A stretch of DNA of 64,000 nt. Source: Sphaerisporangium corydalis. Its GTDB lineage: Bacteria > Actinomycetota > Actinomycetes > Streptosporangiales > Streptosporangiaceae. The stretch is from positions 1 to 64,000 of the forward strand of contig NZ_JANZYP010000014.1 of assembly GCF_025506355.1 (NCBI RefSeq). Direction: 5' to 3'. The notes beneath the pieces were generated by a model. That model ran no database searches, was not told the DNA's origin, and worked only from the letters and a program-made list of their open reading frames with translations. Shown here piece by piece: positions 24,311 to 34,065 of the stretch; positions within the stretch are counted from its first letter, which is position 1, and each line of letters opens with the position of its first letter. The position numbers were made by a program, and so were the translations under genes.

Positions 24311-26230
24311 TCAGTGCCAGATGGTGATGCGGGTGCCCTGCGGGGCCTGACCGAGGGGGTTCTCGGCGACCACGGCGCCCGCCCCCGCGATGCGGCGCAC
24401 CCGCACCCTGAACCCGGCGGCGCGCAGCTCCCTGGTCGCGTCGGAGACGTTCTTGAACCGCACGTCGGGGATCGGCACCAGGGCCTGCCCCGGCTGGACG
24501 TTGTCGGGGTTCTCCCAGGGCCAGTGGAACCCGGTGTCGGGCCCCTTGGAGCAGGTGAGCTGCACGGCCTGCCCTGCGGTCACCTCGGCGCGCGCCGAGG
24601 GGCTCTGGGCGATGACCGTGCCGGGCTGGGCCTTGTCGGTCTGCTGGACGACCGCGGGCTGGTACCCCTTCTGCCGCAGGAACGCCTCGGCCTGGTCGCA
24701 CTGCATCTCGCTGACGTCGGGCATGAGCTGTCCCGCGCTCAGCACGAGCTGCACCTTGCCGCCCTTGGTGACCTTGTTGCCGACCAGCGGGCTGGTGCGC
24801 ATGACCAGGCCGCGCTGGACGGTGTCGCTGGGCACCCGGCTGACCAGCCCGACGGCCAGCCCCACGTCGGAGATCTTGGAGCGGGCGTCGGACTCGGACA
24901 GGTTGACCACGTTCGGCACCGCGATCTTGACCTTGCCCGCCGACGGGATCAGCGTGATGGTCGTGCCCTTGAGCACCTCGTTGCCGGACTCGGGGTCGGT
25001 GCGCAGCACCCTGTCCGCCGCGACCTTGTCGTCGTGCTCGGCGGGGCCGAGCCTGACCTTGAACCCCTGCTTCTTGGCCTCGGAGGCGGCGATCGTGACG
25101 TTCTGGCCGAGCAGGTCGGGGACCTTGGCGTACCGGCCCTCGGAGAACCACCACCCCGAGGCGGCCATCCCCGCGATCATCACCAGGACCAGCGCGACGA
25201 TGAACCAGTTGGGCCGGAAGCGGCCCCTGCGCCGCGCCTCGGGGGCCGCGACCGCCGGGGCGGTCAGCATTTCGGTGCGCGAGTGGATCAGGGTCGGGTT
25301 GGCGGGCGGCGCGCCCGCCGTGAGGACGCCGGATGAGCGCGGCGCCGCCGCGCCCGTGGGCGGGCGTTGCGGGCCCATGTCGCGCGGCAGCACGCGGTGG
25401 GCCTCGACGGCCGCGACCAGCAGCGCGGTCGCGTCCGCGGGCCGGCGGTTCTGGTCGCGGTCGGTCGCCGACAGCACGAGCGCGTCGAGCGGCGGCGGGA
25501 CGTCGGCCGCCAGCGAGGACGGCGCGGGCACCCGGTCGTGGACGTGCCGGTAGGCCACCGACATGGGGTTCTCGCCCTGGTAGGGCTGGTGGCCGGTGAG
25601 CAGCTCGAACAGCATCACCCCGGCCGCGTACACGTCGCTGCGCGCGTCGGCGACCCCGGCGGTGACCTGCTCGGGCGACATGTACGCGATCGTGCCGATC
25701 ATGACGCCGGTCTTGGTCTGGTTGCCGGCGTCGACGGCGCGGGCCAGCCCGAAGTCCACGACCTTGACCCGGCCGTCGTCGGTCAGCAGGACGTTCTCCG
25801 GCTTCACGTCGCGGTGGACCATGCCCGCCTGGTGGGCGGCGCCGAGCGCGGCCAGCACCGGGATCATGATCTCCAGGGCCTCGCGGGCCGGCAGCCGCCC
25901 CCGGTCGCGGAGCACGTCGCGCAGCGTGCGCCCCGGGACGTACTCCATCGACAGGTAGACGTGCTCGCCGTCGGTGCCCTGGTCGAAGACGTGCACCACG
26001 TTGGGGTGCGAAAGGCTGGCGACGGACTTGGCCTCGCCGATGAAACGCCGCACGAAGTCGGGGTCCTCGGCCAGGGAGCGGTGCATGACCTTCAGCGCCA
26101 CCGTGCGGTCGAGACGGATGTCCAGGGCCAGGTAGACGGCGGCCATCCCACCCCGGGCAACCCGGGACTCAACGCGATAGCGCCCGTCCAGCACCCGCCC
26201 TACAAGGGGGTCCGCAACCGTCGTGTCCAC
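24311..26230 (-). CDS. PknB-type Ser/Thr protein kinase with four PASTA domains
   Basis: A 639-residue membrane kinase. The catalytic domain (about 10-270) has the Gly-rich loop VARGGMAAVYLA, the ATP Lys in VALKVMH, catalytic HRDVKPENVLL, VDFGLA and MSPEQ. A juxtamembrane region and one membrane helix (WFIVALVLVMIAGMAASGWWF) follow, then four extracellular PASTA repeats (VPDLLGQNV, VPNVVNLSE, MPDVSEMQC, IPDVRFKNV). PASTA domains sense cell-wall fragments or lipid II, so a role in growth or wall signalling is likely. GTG 26230 is chosen: it starts MDTTVADPLVGRVLDGRY and lies seven bases after TAAACT. It starts 73 bp downstream of thiG but probably has its own promoter. Confidence 0.95.
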   Translation of the reverse strand: MDTTVADPLVGRVLDGRYRVESRVARGGMAAVYLALDIRLDRTVALKVMHRSLAEDPDFVRRFIGEAKSVASLSHPNVVHVFDQGTDGEHVYLSMEYVPGRTLRDVLRDRGRLPAREALEIMIPVLAALGAAHQAGMVHRDVKPENVLLTDDGRVKVVDFGLARAVDAGNQTKTGVMIGTIAYMSPEQVTAGVADARSDVYAAGVMLFELLTGHQPYQGENPMSVAYRHVHDRVPAPSSLAADVPPPLDALVLSATDRDQNRRPADATALLVAAVEAHRVLPRDMGPQRPPTGAAAPRSSGVLTAGAPPANPTLIHSRTEMLTAPAVAAPEARRRGRFRPNWFIVALVLVMIAGMAASGWWFSEGRYAKVPDLLGQNVTIAASEAKKQGFKVRLGPAEHDDKVAADRVLRTDPESGNEVLKGTTITLIPSAGKVKIAVPNVVNLSESDARSKISDVGLAVGLVSRVPSDTVQRGLVMRTSPLVGNKVTKGGKVQLVLSAGQLMPDVSEMQCDQAEAFLRQKGYQPAVVQQTDKAQPGTVIAQSPSARAEVTAGQAVQLTCSKGPDTGFHWPWENPDNVQPGQALVPIPDVRFKNVSDATRELRAAGFRVRVRRIAGAGAVVAENPLGQAPQGTRITIWH

Positions 26231-26237
26231 GGGAGTG

Positions 26238-26243
26238 AGTTTA
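26238..26243 (-). promoter_or_regulatory. -10 box of the PASTA kinase gene
   Basis: TAAACT lies seven bases before GTG 26230 on the minus strand with no ribosome site between, suggesting a leaderless mRNA. Confidence 0.5.
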
Positions 26244-26303
26244 CGGGCGGTTTGCCAGGGGGAGGGCAAGCACATCCCAAACCGATGCCGACATGTTTTC
26301 CCG

Positions 26304-27317
<1,014 letters not shown>

Positions 27318-27321
<4 letters not shown>

Positions 27322-28574
27322 CGCGCTTCCGGGGCGGCGGGCCCTGGCGTACGGCCAGGGGAGGGGCCCCGTTCCTCCTTCGTCCATGGGAAGTGGCCGG
27401 TGCCCGGCCGGGGCGGGCCGCCGAACCGCAGCGGCGAGCAGATCGAGGCGACCGGCGGATCATCGGTCCCGCCCGCGGGGGAGCGGTCCCCGGCGATCTC
27501 GGCGGCGACGACGTCGGCGGTCAGGGGGGCGAGCAGGACGCCGCCCCGGTGGTGCCCGGTGGCGAGCAGGAGCCCGGGAAGGGCGGTCCGCCCGATGAGC
27601 GGGAGGTTGTCGGGGGTCCCCGGGCGCAGGCCGGCCACCACCCCGGCCACCTCCAGCTCGGTGACGCCCGGCACGAGCTCGCGGGCGTCGCGCAGCAGCT
27701 CCCACAGGGCGCCCGCGGTGACCCGGGTGTCGAAGCCCATCTCCTCCTGGGTGGCGCCGAGCACGATCTCCCCGTCGCCGCGCGGCACCAGGTAGGCGCC
27801 GGACCCGTGGACGGTCCCGCGCACGCAGCGGCCGAGGAACCCCGGGGCGCCGCGCAGCCGCATGATCTGGCCCTTGACCGGCCGGACCGGCGGCAGCGCT
27901 TCCGGCGGCAGGCCCTCCAGCGTCCCCGACCAGGCCCCGGCGGCAAGCACCACCTGGTCGGCGGTGATCAGCCGGCCGTCCGCCAGGCGCACGCCGCGCA
28001 CCGCGTCCCCCTCCACGGCGAACCCCCGCACGCGGGCGGCCACCATGGTCACCCCGCGATGGGACAGCGCCGCGAGCAGCGCGGACGTCACCCGGCGCGG
28101 GTCCACCCAGGCGTCGCCCGGGGCCAGCACGCCGCCGCGCACCGAGGGGGCGAGCATGGGCTCGACGCGGCGGCACTCGCGCCCGGTCAGCCGTTCGACG
28201 GGCAGGGAGAGCTTCTCCATCAGCCCGGCCACCTCGCCGAGCGCGGCGAGGTCGTCGGGCCCGAAGGCGACGTCCAGCGTGCCGTCCGTGCGGTGGTCGA
28301 CGCCGATCCCGGACTCCCCGGCCAGCTCGGCGGCGAAGGCGGGCCACCTGACCAGGGACGAAAGGCCCAGGCGCAGCAGGGGTTCCTCGGTGTAGGTCAG
28401 CTCGCTCACCGGGGCGAGCATCCCGGCCGCCGCGTGCGTGGCGCCCGAGCCGGGGGAGGGGTCGGCCACGGTGACGGCGTACCCGCGCTGCGCCGCGCGC
28501 CAGGCGACCGACAGGCCGACGACGCCGCCGCCCACCACCAGCACCTCCGCGTGCGCGGCCGGTGGTACGTCCAT
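27318..28574 (-). CDS. thiO: Glycine oxidase ThiO
   Basis: A 418-residue FAD-dependent amine oxidase supplying dehydroglycine for thiazole formation. The dinucleotide fold is at VLVVGGGVVGLSVAWRAAQ near the N-terminus, followed by GSGATHAAAGMLAP, and the C-terminal FAD/substrate segment LLLATGHHRGGVLLAP. ATG 28574 (MDVPPAAHAEV) is the likely start: an in-frame ATG upstream at 28601 lies inside the conserved 3' part of the TPP riboswitch and would encode riboswitch sequence. First gene of the operon, with overlaps linking it to thiS. Confidence 0.94.
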
Positions 28575-28581
28575 GAGCGGT

Positions 28582-28684
28582 CCCGCTCCCTTCGCCGGCA
28601 TGATCCGGATCAGGTCTGTGGCGGTCGAGGGCCCTGAGCCCTCCTCTCAGCCCGGTCTCGCCGGACTCCCGCGCGTGCTGACGC
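28582..28684 (-). ncRNA. TPP riboswitch (THI element)
   Basis: On the minus strand the leader of thiO contains the conserved thiamine pyrophosphate aptamer blocks: GGGCTGAGAGGAGGGC (P2/J3-2 with CUGAGA) and ACCTGATCCGGATCATGCCG followed by GCGAAGGGA. Boundaries are approximate. The aptamer ends only a few bases from the thiO start, and GAGCGG / CCGCTC complementarity lies between them, so control is probably by sequestering the ribosome site or start when TPP is bound. Confidence 0.93.
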
Positions 28685-28808
28685 CCCCAGCCTATTCCTG
28701 CCTCCCTACGGCTTGCGCACCCGCATGTGCGTTCTCATCACTGCGTGTGTGCGATGGTGAGCCAATTTGTTACCAAATCGCCGTTGGCGAGTTACCCGGC
28801 TGGCCGCT

Positions 28809-28814
28809 TAGGGT
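28809..28814 (+). promoter_or_regulatory. -10 box of the flavoprotein gene
   Basis: TAGGGT lies six bases before GTG 28821, suggesting leaderless transcription. Confidence 0.4.
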
Positions 28815-28820
28815 CAGGAT

Positions 28821-29990
28821 GTGAATCATGTCGTGGTCGTGGGAGCCGGGCTGGCCGGCGTGCGAAGTGTCGAGGCGCTTCGGGCGCGCGGGTACCGAGG
28901 GCGCGTCACCCTGGTCGGAGACGAGGACCATCGCCCCTATGACCGGCCACCTCTGTCCAAGGCGGTGCTGCTCGGCGAGCTGGACTCGACGGCCGTCGAC
29001 TCCGATCTCGGGGCGCTCGACGTCGACCTGCGCACCAGCGTCGCGGCCAAGGGGCTCCGCGAGGGCGCGGTGGAGACCACCGAGGGCGAGCTGGAGTACG
29101 ACGGCCTGATCATCGCCACCGGCGCGGCCCCCATCAGGCTGCGCGGCGAGGGCACCCAGCACGTGCTGCGCACCATCGACGACGCCCTGGCCCTGCGCGG
29201 GCTGCTGGTCCCCGGCGCCCGGGTCGTGGTCGTCGGCGCCGGCTGGATCGGCGCCGAGGTCGCCACGGCGGCGCGCCGGGCCGGCTGCGAGGTGACGGTG
29301 GTGGAGGCCGCCCGCTCGCCGCTGGCGGTGGCCCTCGGCACCGAGGTGGGCGGCCTCACCGTCCCCTGGTACGCCGAGGCCGGCATCGACCTGCGGCTCG
29401 GCACCATGGTCGGCTCGGTCGACCCCGGCGGCCTGACCATGATGGACGGCTCGTGGCTCCCCGCCGACGTGGTGGTGACCGGCGTCGGCGTGCGGCCCAC
29501 CGTCGGCTGGCTCGCCGGCTCGGGCGTCGAGCTCGACAACGGCGTCCTGGTGGACGAGCACCTGTCCACCAGCATGAAGGGCGTGGTCGCGGTCGGCGAC
29601 TGCGCGAACTGGCTGTCGCGGCGCTTCGGCCGCCGCATGCGGGTCGAGCACTGGGACACCGCGCTGCACGCCCCCGAGACCGCCGTGGCCACCCTCCTCG
29701 GCGAGACCGCCGTGTACGACCCGGTCCCCTACTTCTGGTCGGAGCAGTTCGGCCGGATGCTGCAGTACGCCGGCCACCACGACGGCGCCCGGCTGGTCCT
29801 GCGCGGCGATCCGGCCGCCGGGCGCAGGTGGTCGGCCTTCTGGTTGACCGACGACGACCGGATGGCCGCTATCCTTACCGTCGAAGTCCCCCGTGACCTG
29901 GTGCAGGGCCGACGCATCATCGAGGGGGGTCAAAGACTCGACGTGGATCGCGCGACGGACCCCTCGGTACCCTTGCGTGACTGTTTGTGA
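28821..29990 (+). CDS. Ferredoxin/rhodocoxin reductase-like FAD-dependent oxidoreductase
   Basis: A 389-residue pyridine-nucleotide-disulfide fold flavoprotein. The FAD fold is VVVGAGLAGVRSVEALRARG at residue 4, the family block is DRPPLSKAVL, the NAD(P)H fold is VVVGAGWIGAEVATAARRAG (about residue 137), the second FAD contact is GVVAVGDCANW, and a C-terminal reductase domain ends the protein. Enzymes of this family pass electrons from NAD(P)H to ferredoxins serving P450s or dioxygenases, but no such partner is nearby. It is divergent from the thiO operon, downstream genes are an Rv2175c-like protein and thiE, and any link to thiamine is positional only. Confidence 0.9.
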   Translation: MNHVVVVGAGLAGVRSVEALRARGYRGRVTLVGDEDHRPYDRPPLSKAVLLGELDSTAVDSDLGALDVDLRTSVAAKGLREGAVETTEGELEYDGLIIATGAAPIRLRGEGTQHVLRTIDDALALRGLLVPGARVVVVGAGWIGAEVATAARRAGCEVTVVEAARSPLAVALGTEVGGLTVPWYAEAGIDLRLGTMVGSVDPGGLTMMDGSWLPADVVVTGVGVRPTVGWLAGSGVELDNGVLVDEHLSTSMKGVVAVGDCANWLSRRFGRRMRVEHWDTALHAPETAVATLLGETAVYDPVPYFWSEQFGRMLQYAGHHDGARLVLRGDPAAGRRWSAFWLTDDDRMAAILTVEVPRDLVQGRRIIEGGQRLDVDRATDPSVPLRDCL

Positions 29991-30039
29991 CCCCCTCTGG
30001 GGTGTTTGAGAAGAGGCGCGACGTGGTAGTTGTGGTTTC

Positions 30040-30414
30040 GTGACGCTTTCTGTTGCGCAGATCGACCGGGAAACCGACCAGTTGGTAGGGGAGTGGCTCC
30101 CTCTCTCGGAGGTGGGCAGGCGGCTCGGCCTCACCACGGGGCGGGCCAAGCAGCTCCTCAAGGACAAGAGGCTCATCGGCGTCCGCCGAGGCGGCTCGGA
30201 GCCCGAGGTGCCCGCCGCCTTCATCGACGGCGACGACGTGGTGAAGGGCCTGCCAGGGACGCTGACCGTCCTGTCCGACGCGGGCTACACCGACGTCGAG
30301 GCCCTGCGATGGCTCTACACCGCCGACGACTCCCTACCGGGGGCGCCTGTCGACGCCATCGTCGCGGGACGCCACACCGAGGTGAAAAGGCGTGCCCAGG
30401 CGCTCGGTTTCTGA
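30040..30414 (+). CDS. Rv2175c-family DNA-binding protein
   Basis: A 124-residue protein with an N-terminal winged helix ([31 protein letters not shown], about 20-50) and the actinobacterial Rv2175c C-terminal domain ([20 protein letters not shown]). In Mycobacterium tuberculosis Rv2175c is a DNA-binding substrate of the Ser/Thr kinase PknL. A kinase gene is also close here (24311-26230), although it is of the PASTA type. GTG 30040 is the start, with no strong ribosome site. The last 23 bp overlap thiE, so the two genes are co-transcribed. Confidence 0.9.
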   Translation: MTLSVAQIDRETDQLVGEWLPLSEVGRRLGLTTGRAKQLLKDKRLIGVRRGGSEPEVPAAFIDGDDVVKGLPGTLTVLSDAGYTDVEALRWLYTADDSLPGAPVDAIVAGRHTEVKRRAQALGF

Positions 30415-31030
30415 CGCCAGGCTCTACCTCTGCACCGACGGCCGCCGCCGTCAGGGCGACCTCGCGCGCTTCCTCGACGCCGCACTCGACGGCGGCGTGG
30501 ACATCGTCCAGCTCCGCGAGAAGGGCCTTGAGGCCCGCGAGGAGCTAGCGCTGCTCGAGGTCTTCCGCGCGGCGTGCGACCGGCACGGCGCCCTGCTCGC
30601 GGTCAACGACCGGGCCGACATCGCCTACGCGGCCGGTCCCGACGTGCTGCACCTCGGGCAGGACGACCTCCCCGTGGCGGTGGCGCGCGCGATGCTCGGG
30701 CCGGACATCCTGATCGGGCGGTCCACCCACAGCGAAGCGGAGGCGACGGCGGCCGCGGCCGAGGAGGGCGTGGACTACTTCTGCTGCGGGCCGATCTGGC
30801 CGACGCCGACCAAGCCCGGGCGCCCCGCGCCGGGGCCCGGCATGCTGAAGCACGCGGCGGCGCTGGGCGGCGGCCGGCCGTGGTTCGGCATCGGCGGCGT
30901 GGACCTGAGCACGCTCGACGAGGTCATGGCCTGCGGCGCCACGCGCGTCGTGGTCGTGCGCGCGATCACCGAGGCGGACGACCCGAGGGCCGCCGCCGCG
31001 GAGTTCGCCCGCCGCCTCGCGACCGCCTGA
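30392..31030 (+). CDS. thiE: Thiamine-phosphate synthase
   Basis: A 212-residue ThiE barrel joining the pyrimidine pyrophosphate and thiazole phosphate to thiamine phosphate. Landmarks: [64 protein letters not shown] and [13 protein letters not shown] 30392 overlaps the end of the Rv2175c-like gene, preceded by AAAAGG. It lies apart from the thiO-thiS-thiG operon and is not itself preceded by a riboswitch. Confidence 0.95.
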   Translation: MPRRSVSDARLYLCTDGRRRQGDLARFLDAALDGGVDIVQLREKGLEAREELALLEVFRAACDRHGALLAVNDRADIAYAAGPDVLHLGQDDLPVAVARAMLGPDILIGRSTHSEAEATAAAAEEGVDYFCCGPIWPTPTKPGRPAPGPGMLKHAAALGGGRPWFGIGGVDLSTLDEVMACGATRVVVVRAITEADDPRAAAAEFARRLATA

Positions 31031-31033
31031 GGG

Positions 31034-32101
31034 TCAGCTGCGGCGGGAGGTGGCGGCCACGGCGAGCTCCACCAGGGCCTCGCGGGCCTCGGCGGTGATC
31101 GGCGCGTGCTCCAGGGAGTTCAGCGCGTCGTCGAGGTACCGCTTGATCATCTCCTCGCTCGCCATGAGGGCCCCGGTGTCCTCGATGATCTCGCGGAGCC
31201 GCACGACGCCGCCCGCGTCCAGGCCGGGATCGCCGAGCAGGCGCCGCACCTCGGCGGCCTGCGCGTCCGAGGCGGCCGACAGCGTGCGGGCGATGAGCAT
31301 CGTCCGCTTGCCCTCGCGCAGGTCGTCGCCCGCCGGCTTGCCGGTCTCTGCCGGGTCGCCGAAGACCCCCAGCACGTCGTCACGGAGCTGGAACGCGATC
31401 CCGACCTTCTGCCCGTACTGCACGCACAGCCGGTCGATCCACGGCTCCTCGCGGCGCGCGGCCAGCAGCAGGCCGAGGCGCAGCGGCTGCTCGACCGAGT
31501 ACTTGCCGCTCTTGTGCAGGGCCACCCTGAGCGCGCTCTCGAAGGTGTTCTCCCCGTGCGCCTGCTCAAGCAGGTCCAGATACTGGCCGCACATCAGTTC
31601 GGTCCGCATGAGGTCGTGAACATGCTCGGCGGCGGCGAGCGACTCCGCGGGGAGCCCGCTGGTCCGCCACATCTCGCCCGACCAGACCAGCAGCAGGCTG
31701 CCCAGCAGCACGGCAGCGCCCTCGCCGAACTGGGCCGCCGACCCCCGCCACCCCGACTCCTCGTGCATCGCCTGGAACCGCCTGTGCGCCGACGGCATCC
31801 CGCGGCGAAGATCGCTGGCGTCCATGACGTCGTCATGGATCAAGGCGCTGGCCTGCAGCAACTCCAGCGACGCGGCGGCCGTGAAGATCGCCGGGTCGTC
31901 GTCGCCCCCCGCGCCGCGCCAGCCCCAGTAGCAGAAGGCGGGACGCAGCCGCTTGCCCCCGGCGAGGAAGTCCTCGGCGGTCGTCATCAGAGGAATCAGT
32001 TCGGGACCGCTGACCAGGGGGCGCTGCCCGTCGACGAACGTCCTGAGGCGATGGTCCACCTCGGAGCGGAGGGCGTCCGACTGGGCGAAAGATGTGGTCA
32101 T
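31034..32101 (-). CDS. Polyprenyl (geranylgeranyl-type) diphosphate synthase
   Basis: A 355-residue trans-prenyltransferase that elongates isoprenyl diphosphates. The first Asp-rich motif is HDDVMDASDLRRG, the second is FQLRDDVLGVFGD, and GGKRLRPAFCYWGW supplies the Lys-Arg for IPP. The bulky residues before the first motif that set chain length (LLQASALIHDD) do not clearly decide between C15 and C20; GGPP synthase is the commonest assignment in actinobacteria. ATG 32101 lies six bases after TAATCT, suggesting a leaderless start. Convergent with thiE (stops three bases apart) and divergent from metF. Confidence 0.92.
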   Translation of the reverse strand: MTTSFAQSDALRSEVDHRLRTFVDGQRPLVSGPELIPLMTTAEDFLAGGKRLRPAFCYWGWRGAGGDDDPAIFTAAASLELLQASALIHDDVMDASDLRRGMPSAHRRFQAMHEESGWRGSAAQFGEGAAVLLGSLLLVWSGEMWRTSGLPAESLAAAEHVHDLMRTELMCGQYLDLLEQAHGENTFESALRVALHKSGKYSVEQPLRLGLLLAARREEPWIDRLCVQYGQKVGIAFQLRDDVLGVFGDPAETGKPAGDDLREGKRTMLIARTLSAASDAQAAEVRRLLGDPGLDAGGVVRLREIIEDTGALMASEEMIKRYLDDALNSLEHAPITAEAREALVELAVAATSRRS

Positions 32102-32107
32102 GCTCTG

Positions 32108-32113
32108 AGATTA
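32108..32113 (-). promoter_or_regulatory. -10 box of the prenyl synthase gene
   Basis: TAATCT on the minus strand, six bases before ATG 32101, with no ribosome site. Confidence 0.5.
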
Positions 32114-32280
32114 ACCGGCGTCCCCTGACGTACTGATTCGCCGTACCCGGTGTAACACGGCGCGGCGCGTCCGCACCCGGCCCCCGAGGGCCGGAGCGGC
32201 GCCCTCGGGCCGGGCTCGAAAGGGGCTGGAGTCCGGCTGGAGACCGCACGTTGCCAGAGGTGCGGGGCGGGCGGGACCTG

Positions 32281-32286
32281 TAGCCT
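32281..32286 (+). promoter_or_regulatory. -10 box of metF
   Basis: TAGCCT, seven bases before ATG 32294, with no ribosome site. No good -35 is seen. Confidence 0.4.
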
Positions 32287-32293
32287 TGGGCGT

Positions 32294-33220
32294 ATGGCTC
32301 TGGGTCGTCCTTCGTTCATGCCCGACCGGGTTCCCACGGTCCGGGAACTGCTCGCCTCAGGGGGCCGGTCGTTCTCGTTCGAGTTCTTCCCCCCGAAGAC
32401 CGACGAGGGGGAGCGGCAGCTCTGGCGCGCGATCCGCGAGCTGGAGGCGCTGCGCCCGACGTTCGTCTCGGTGACCTACGGCGCCGGCGGCTCCACCCGG
32501 GACCGCACCGTCGAGATCGTCGAGCGCCTCGCCCACGAGACGACGCTCACCCCCGTGGCGCACTTCACCGCCGTGAACCACTCGGTACGCGAGCTGCGCC
32601 ACCTGATCGGCCGGTTCGCCGGGGCCGGGGTGCGCAACATCCTCGCGGTGCGCGGCGACCCCCAGGGCGCCGACCCGCTGTCGGAGTGGGTGCGCCACCC
32701 CGAGGGCGTGCTGTACGCCGAGGACCTGGTCCGGCTCATCCGCCAGGCCGGCGACTTCTGCGTGGGGGTGGCCGCCTTCCCGTACCGGCACCCGAGGTCG
32801 CCGTCGATCGAGTCCGACACCGAGTACTTCGTCAGCAAGTGCCGGGCCGGCGCCGACTACGCCATCACCCAGATGTTCTTCCAGGCCGAGGACTACCTGC
32901 GGCTGCGCGACCGGGTGGCGGCGTCGGGCTGCGACACGCCGATCATCCCCGGCATCATGCCCATCACGCAGATCGGCACGATCGCGCGCTCGGAGCAGCT
33001 GTCCGGCGCCCCGTTCCCGCCTGATGTGGCCGCGCGCTTCGAGGCGGTCGCCGACGACCCGGCCGCCGTGCGCGAGCTGGGCGTCGAGCACGCCGCCGAG
33101 CTGTGCCAGACCCTGCTCGACGAGGGCGCCCCGGGCATCCACTTCATCACCTTCAACAGGTCCAGCGCGACCCGCGAGGTCTACAAGGCCCTGGCGCCGT
33201 CCCCGGTCCCCGCCCTCTGA
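32294..33220 (+). CDS. metF: 5,10-methylenetetrahydrofolate reductase
   Basis: A 308-residue FAD-dependent MTHFR barrel making 5-methyltetrahydrofolate for methionine synthesis. Landmarks: FSFEFFPPKTDEG, FVSVTYGAGGSTRDRT, VAHFTAVNHS, NILAVRGDP, DYAITQMFFQAEDY, PIIPGIMPI and GIHFITFNRS. An alternative ATG at 32318 would remove eight residues, but ATG 32294 is supported by a TAGCCT box seven bases upstream. It stands alone; metK is about 20 kb away. Confidence 0.95.
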   Translation: MALGRPSFMPDRVPTVRELLASGGRSFSFEFFPPKTDEGERQLWRAIRELEALRPTFVSVTYGAGGSTRDRTVEIVERLAHETTLTPVAHFTAVNHSVRELRHLIGRFAGAGVRNILAVRGDPQGADPLSEWVRHPEGVLYAEDLVRLIRQAGDFCVGVAAFPYRHPRSPSIESDTEYFVSKCRAGADYAITQMFFQAEDYLRLRDRVAASGCDTPIIPGIMPITQIGTIARSEQLSGAPFPPDVAARFEAVADDPAAVRELGVEHAAELCQTLLDEGAPGIHFITFNRSSATREVYKALAPSPVPAL

Positions 33221-33238
33221 CCCTCTTGCTCCCGCGGG

Positions 33239-33814
33239 CTAGGGTGCGGCGGGCGCGCCGGGCGCGTCCGCCGTGAGCGGCAGCGGGGTGCCGACGATCG
33301 CGTAGTGCTCGTAGCCGCCGGGGAACACGAACATGGTCATCAGGTCGACGAAGCCGAGCCGCCGGTAGAGATGCCGCGCGGCGGTGGGCTGGTCGTGGGT
33401 CGACAGCACGGCGGTGCTCTCGGGCCGGCCCTCGCACAGGCCGCTCACCAGCCGGCGGCCGATGCCCTTGCCCTGGTAGGCGGGGTGGACGTGGATCTCG
33501 GCGATCTCCAGGGCGTTCCCGAACCAGCCGGCGGCGGCCTCGGCGCCCGACCGCTCCTCCAGGGCGCGGCGCACCACCTCGTGCCACCACTGGCCGGGCA
33601 TGCCGTGGAAGCCGTAGCCGAACCCCACCACCGTCCCGTCCTCGGTGTGCGCGAAAAGGCAGGTGAAGTCGGGGAACGTCGCGTGGTTGCGCATGATGTT
33701 CTGCCGGCCCGCCAGCTGATCGACCGGCGGGCGCATCGCCGCCGTGTAGATGCCGATCACGGTGTCCAGAGCGGGCATGAACCCCTCAGGACCGGCGCGT
33801 CGCAGTTCGATCAC
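33239..33814 (-). CDS. GNAT-family N-acetyltransferase
   Basis: A 191-residue single-domain GNAT enzyme. The acetyl-CoA loop is VHPAYQGKGIGRRLVSGL (about residues 108-125), with the preceding strand LEIAEI and the following helix and AARHLYRRLGFVDLMTM block. The C-terminal YEHYAIVGTPLPL is a feature of many actinobacterial members. Acceptor unknown. ATG 33814 starts MIELRRAGPEGF. It is convergent with metF with 18 bases between stops. Confidence 0.88.
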   Translation of the reverse strand: MIELRRAGPEGFMPALDTVIGIYTAAMRPPVDQLAGRQNIMRNHATFPDFTCLFAHTEDGTVVGFGYGFHGMPGQWWHEVVRRALEERSGAEAAAGWFGNALEIAEIHVHPAYQGKGIGRRLVSGLCEGRPESTAVLSTHDQPTAARHLYRRLGFVDLMTMFVFPGGYEHYAIVGTPLPLTADAPGAPAAP

Positions 33815-33928
33815 TCATCGCACACTAGCAGGGGCGGTGAACGTCCAGAGGGCGAACCCGGCGAGTGCGATCTTCACCCCAGGTTTCCCGCTATCGGCCG
33901 CCAAAATGCCTTTTCACCACCGATACAC

Positions 33929-34059
33929 GGCAGCCTGGCCGGACGACGGCCGCCGGCCACGAAAGGCCCGGCCGGACTACGGCCCCCGGCCAAGGAAAGC
34001 CGGGCGGGTGACGGCCGCCCGTCCATGAAAGGCCGGGCGGGTGACGGCGGCCCGGCCTC
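33929..34059. repeat. Imperfect 33-bp tandem repeats
   Basis: Three clear units starting near 33961, 33995 and 34027 (each GAAAGGCC or GAAAGCC, then GGGCGGGTGACGGC or a variant), plus a decayed one before them, lie between two minus-strand genes. They are GC-rich with internal complementarity (GGCC, CCGGCC). No function visible. Confidence 0.7.
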
Positions 34060-34065
34060 CGGCCG

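Noticed and set aside
28575-28601. Longer thiO start (MPAKGAGPLM)
   Set aside because: These codons are the conserved 3' part of the TPP aptamer, so they are RNA structure, not protein.
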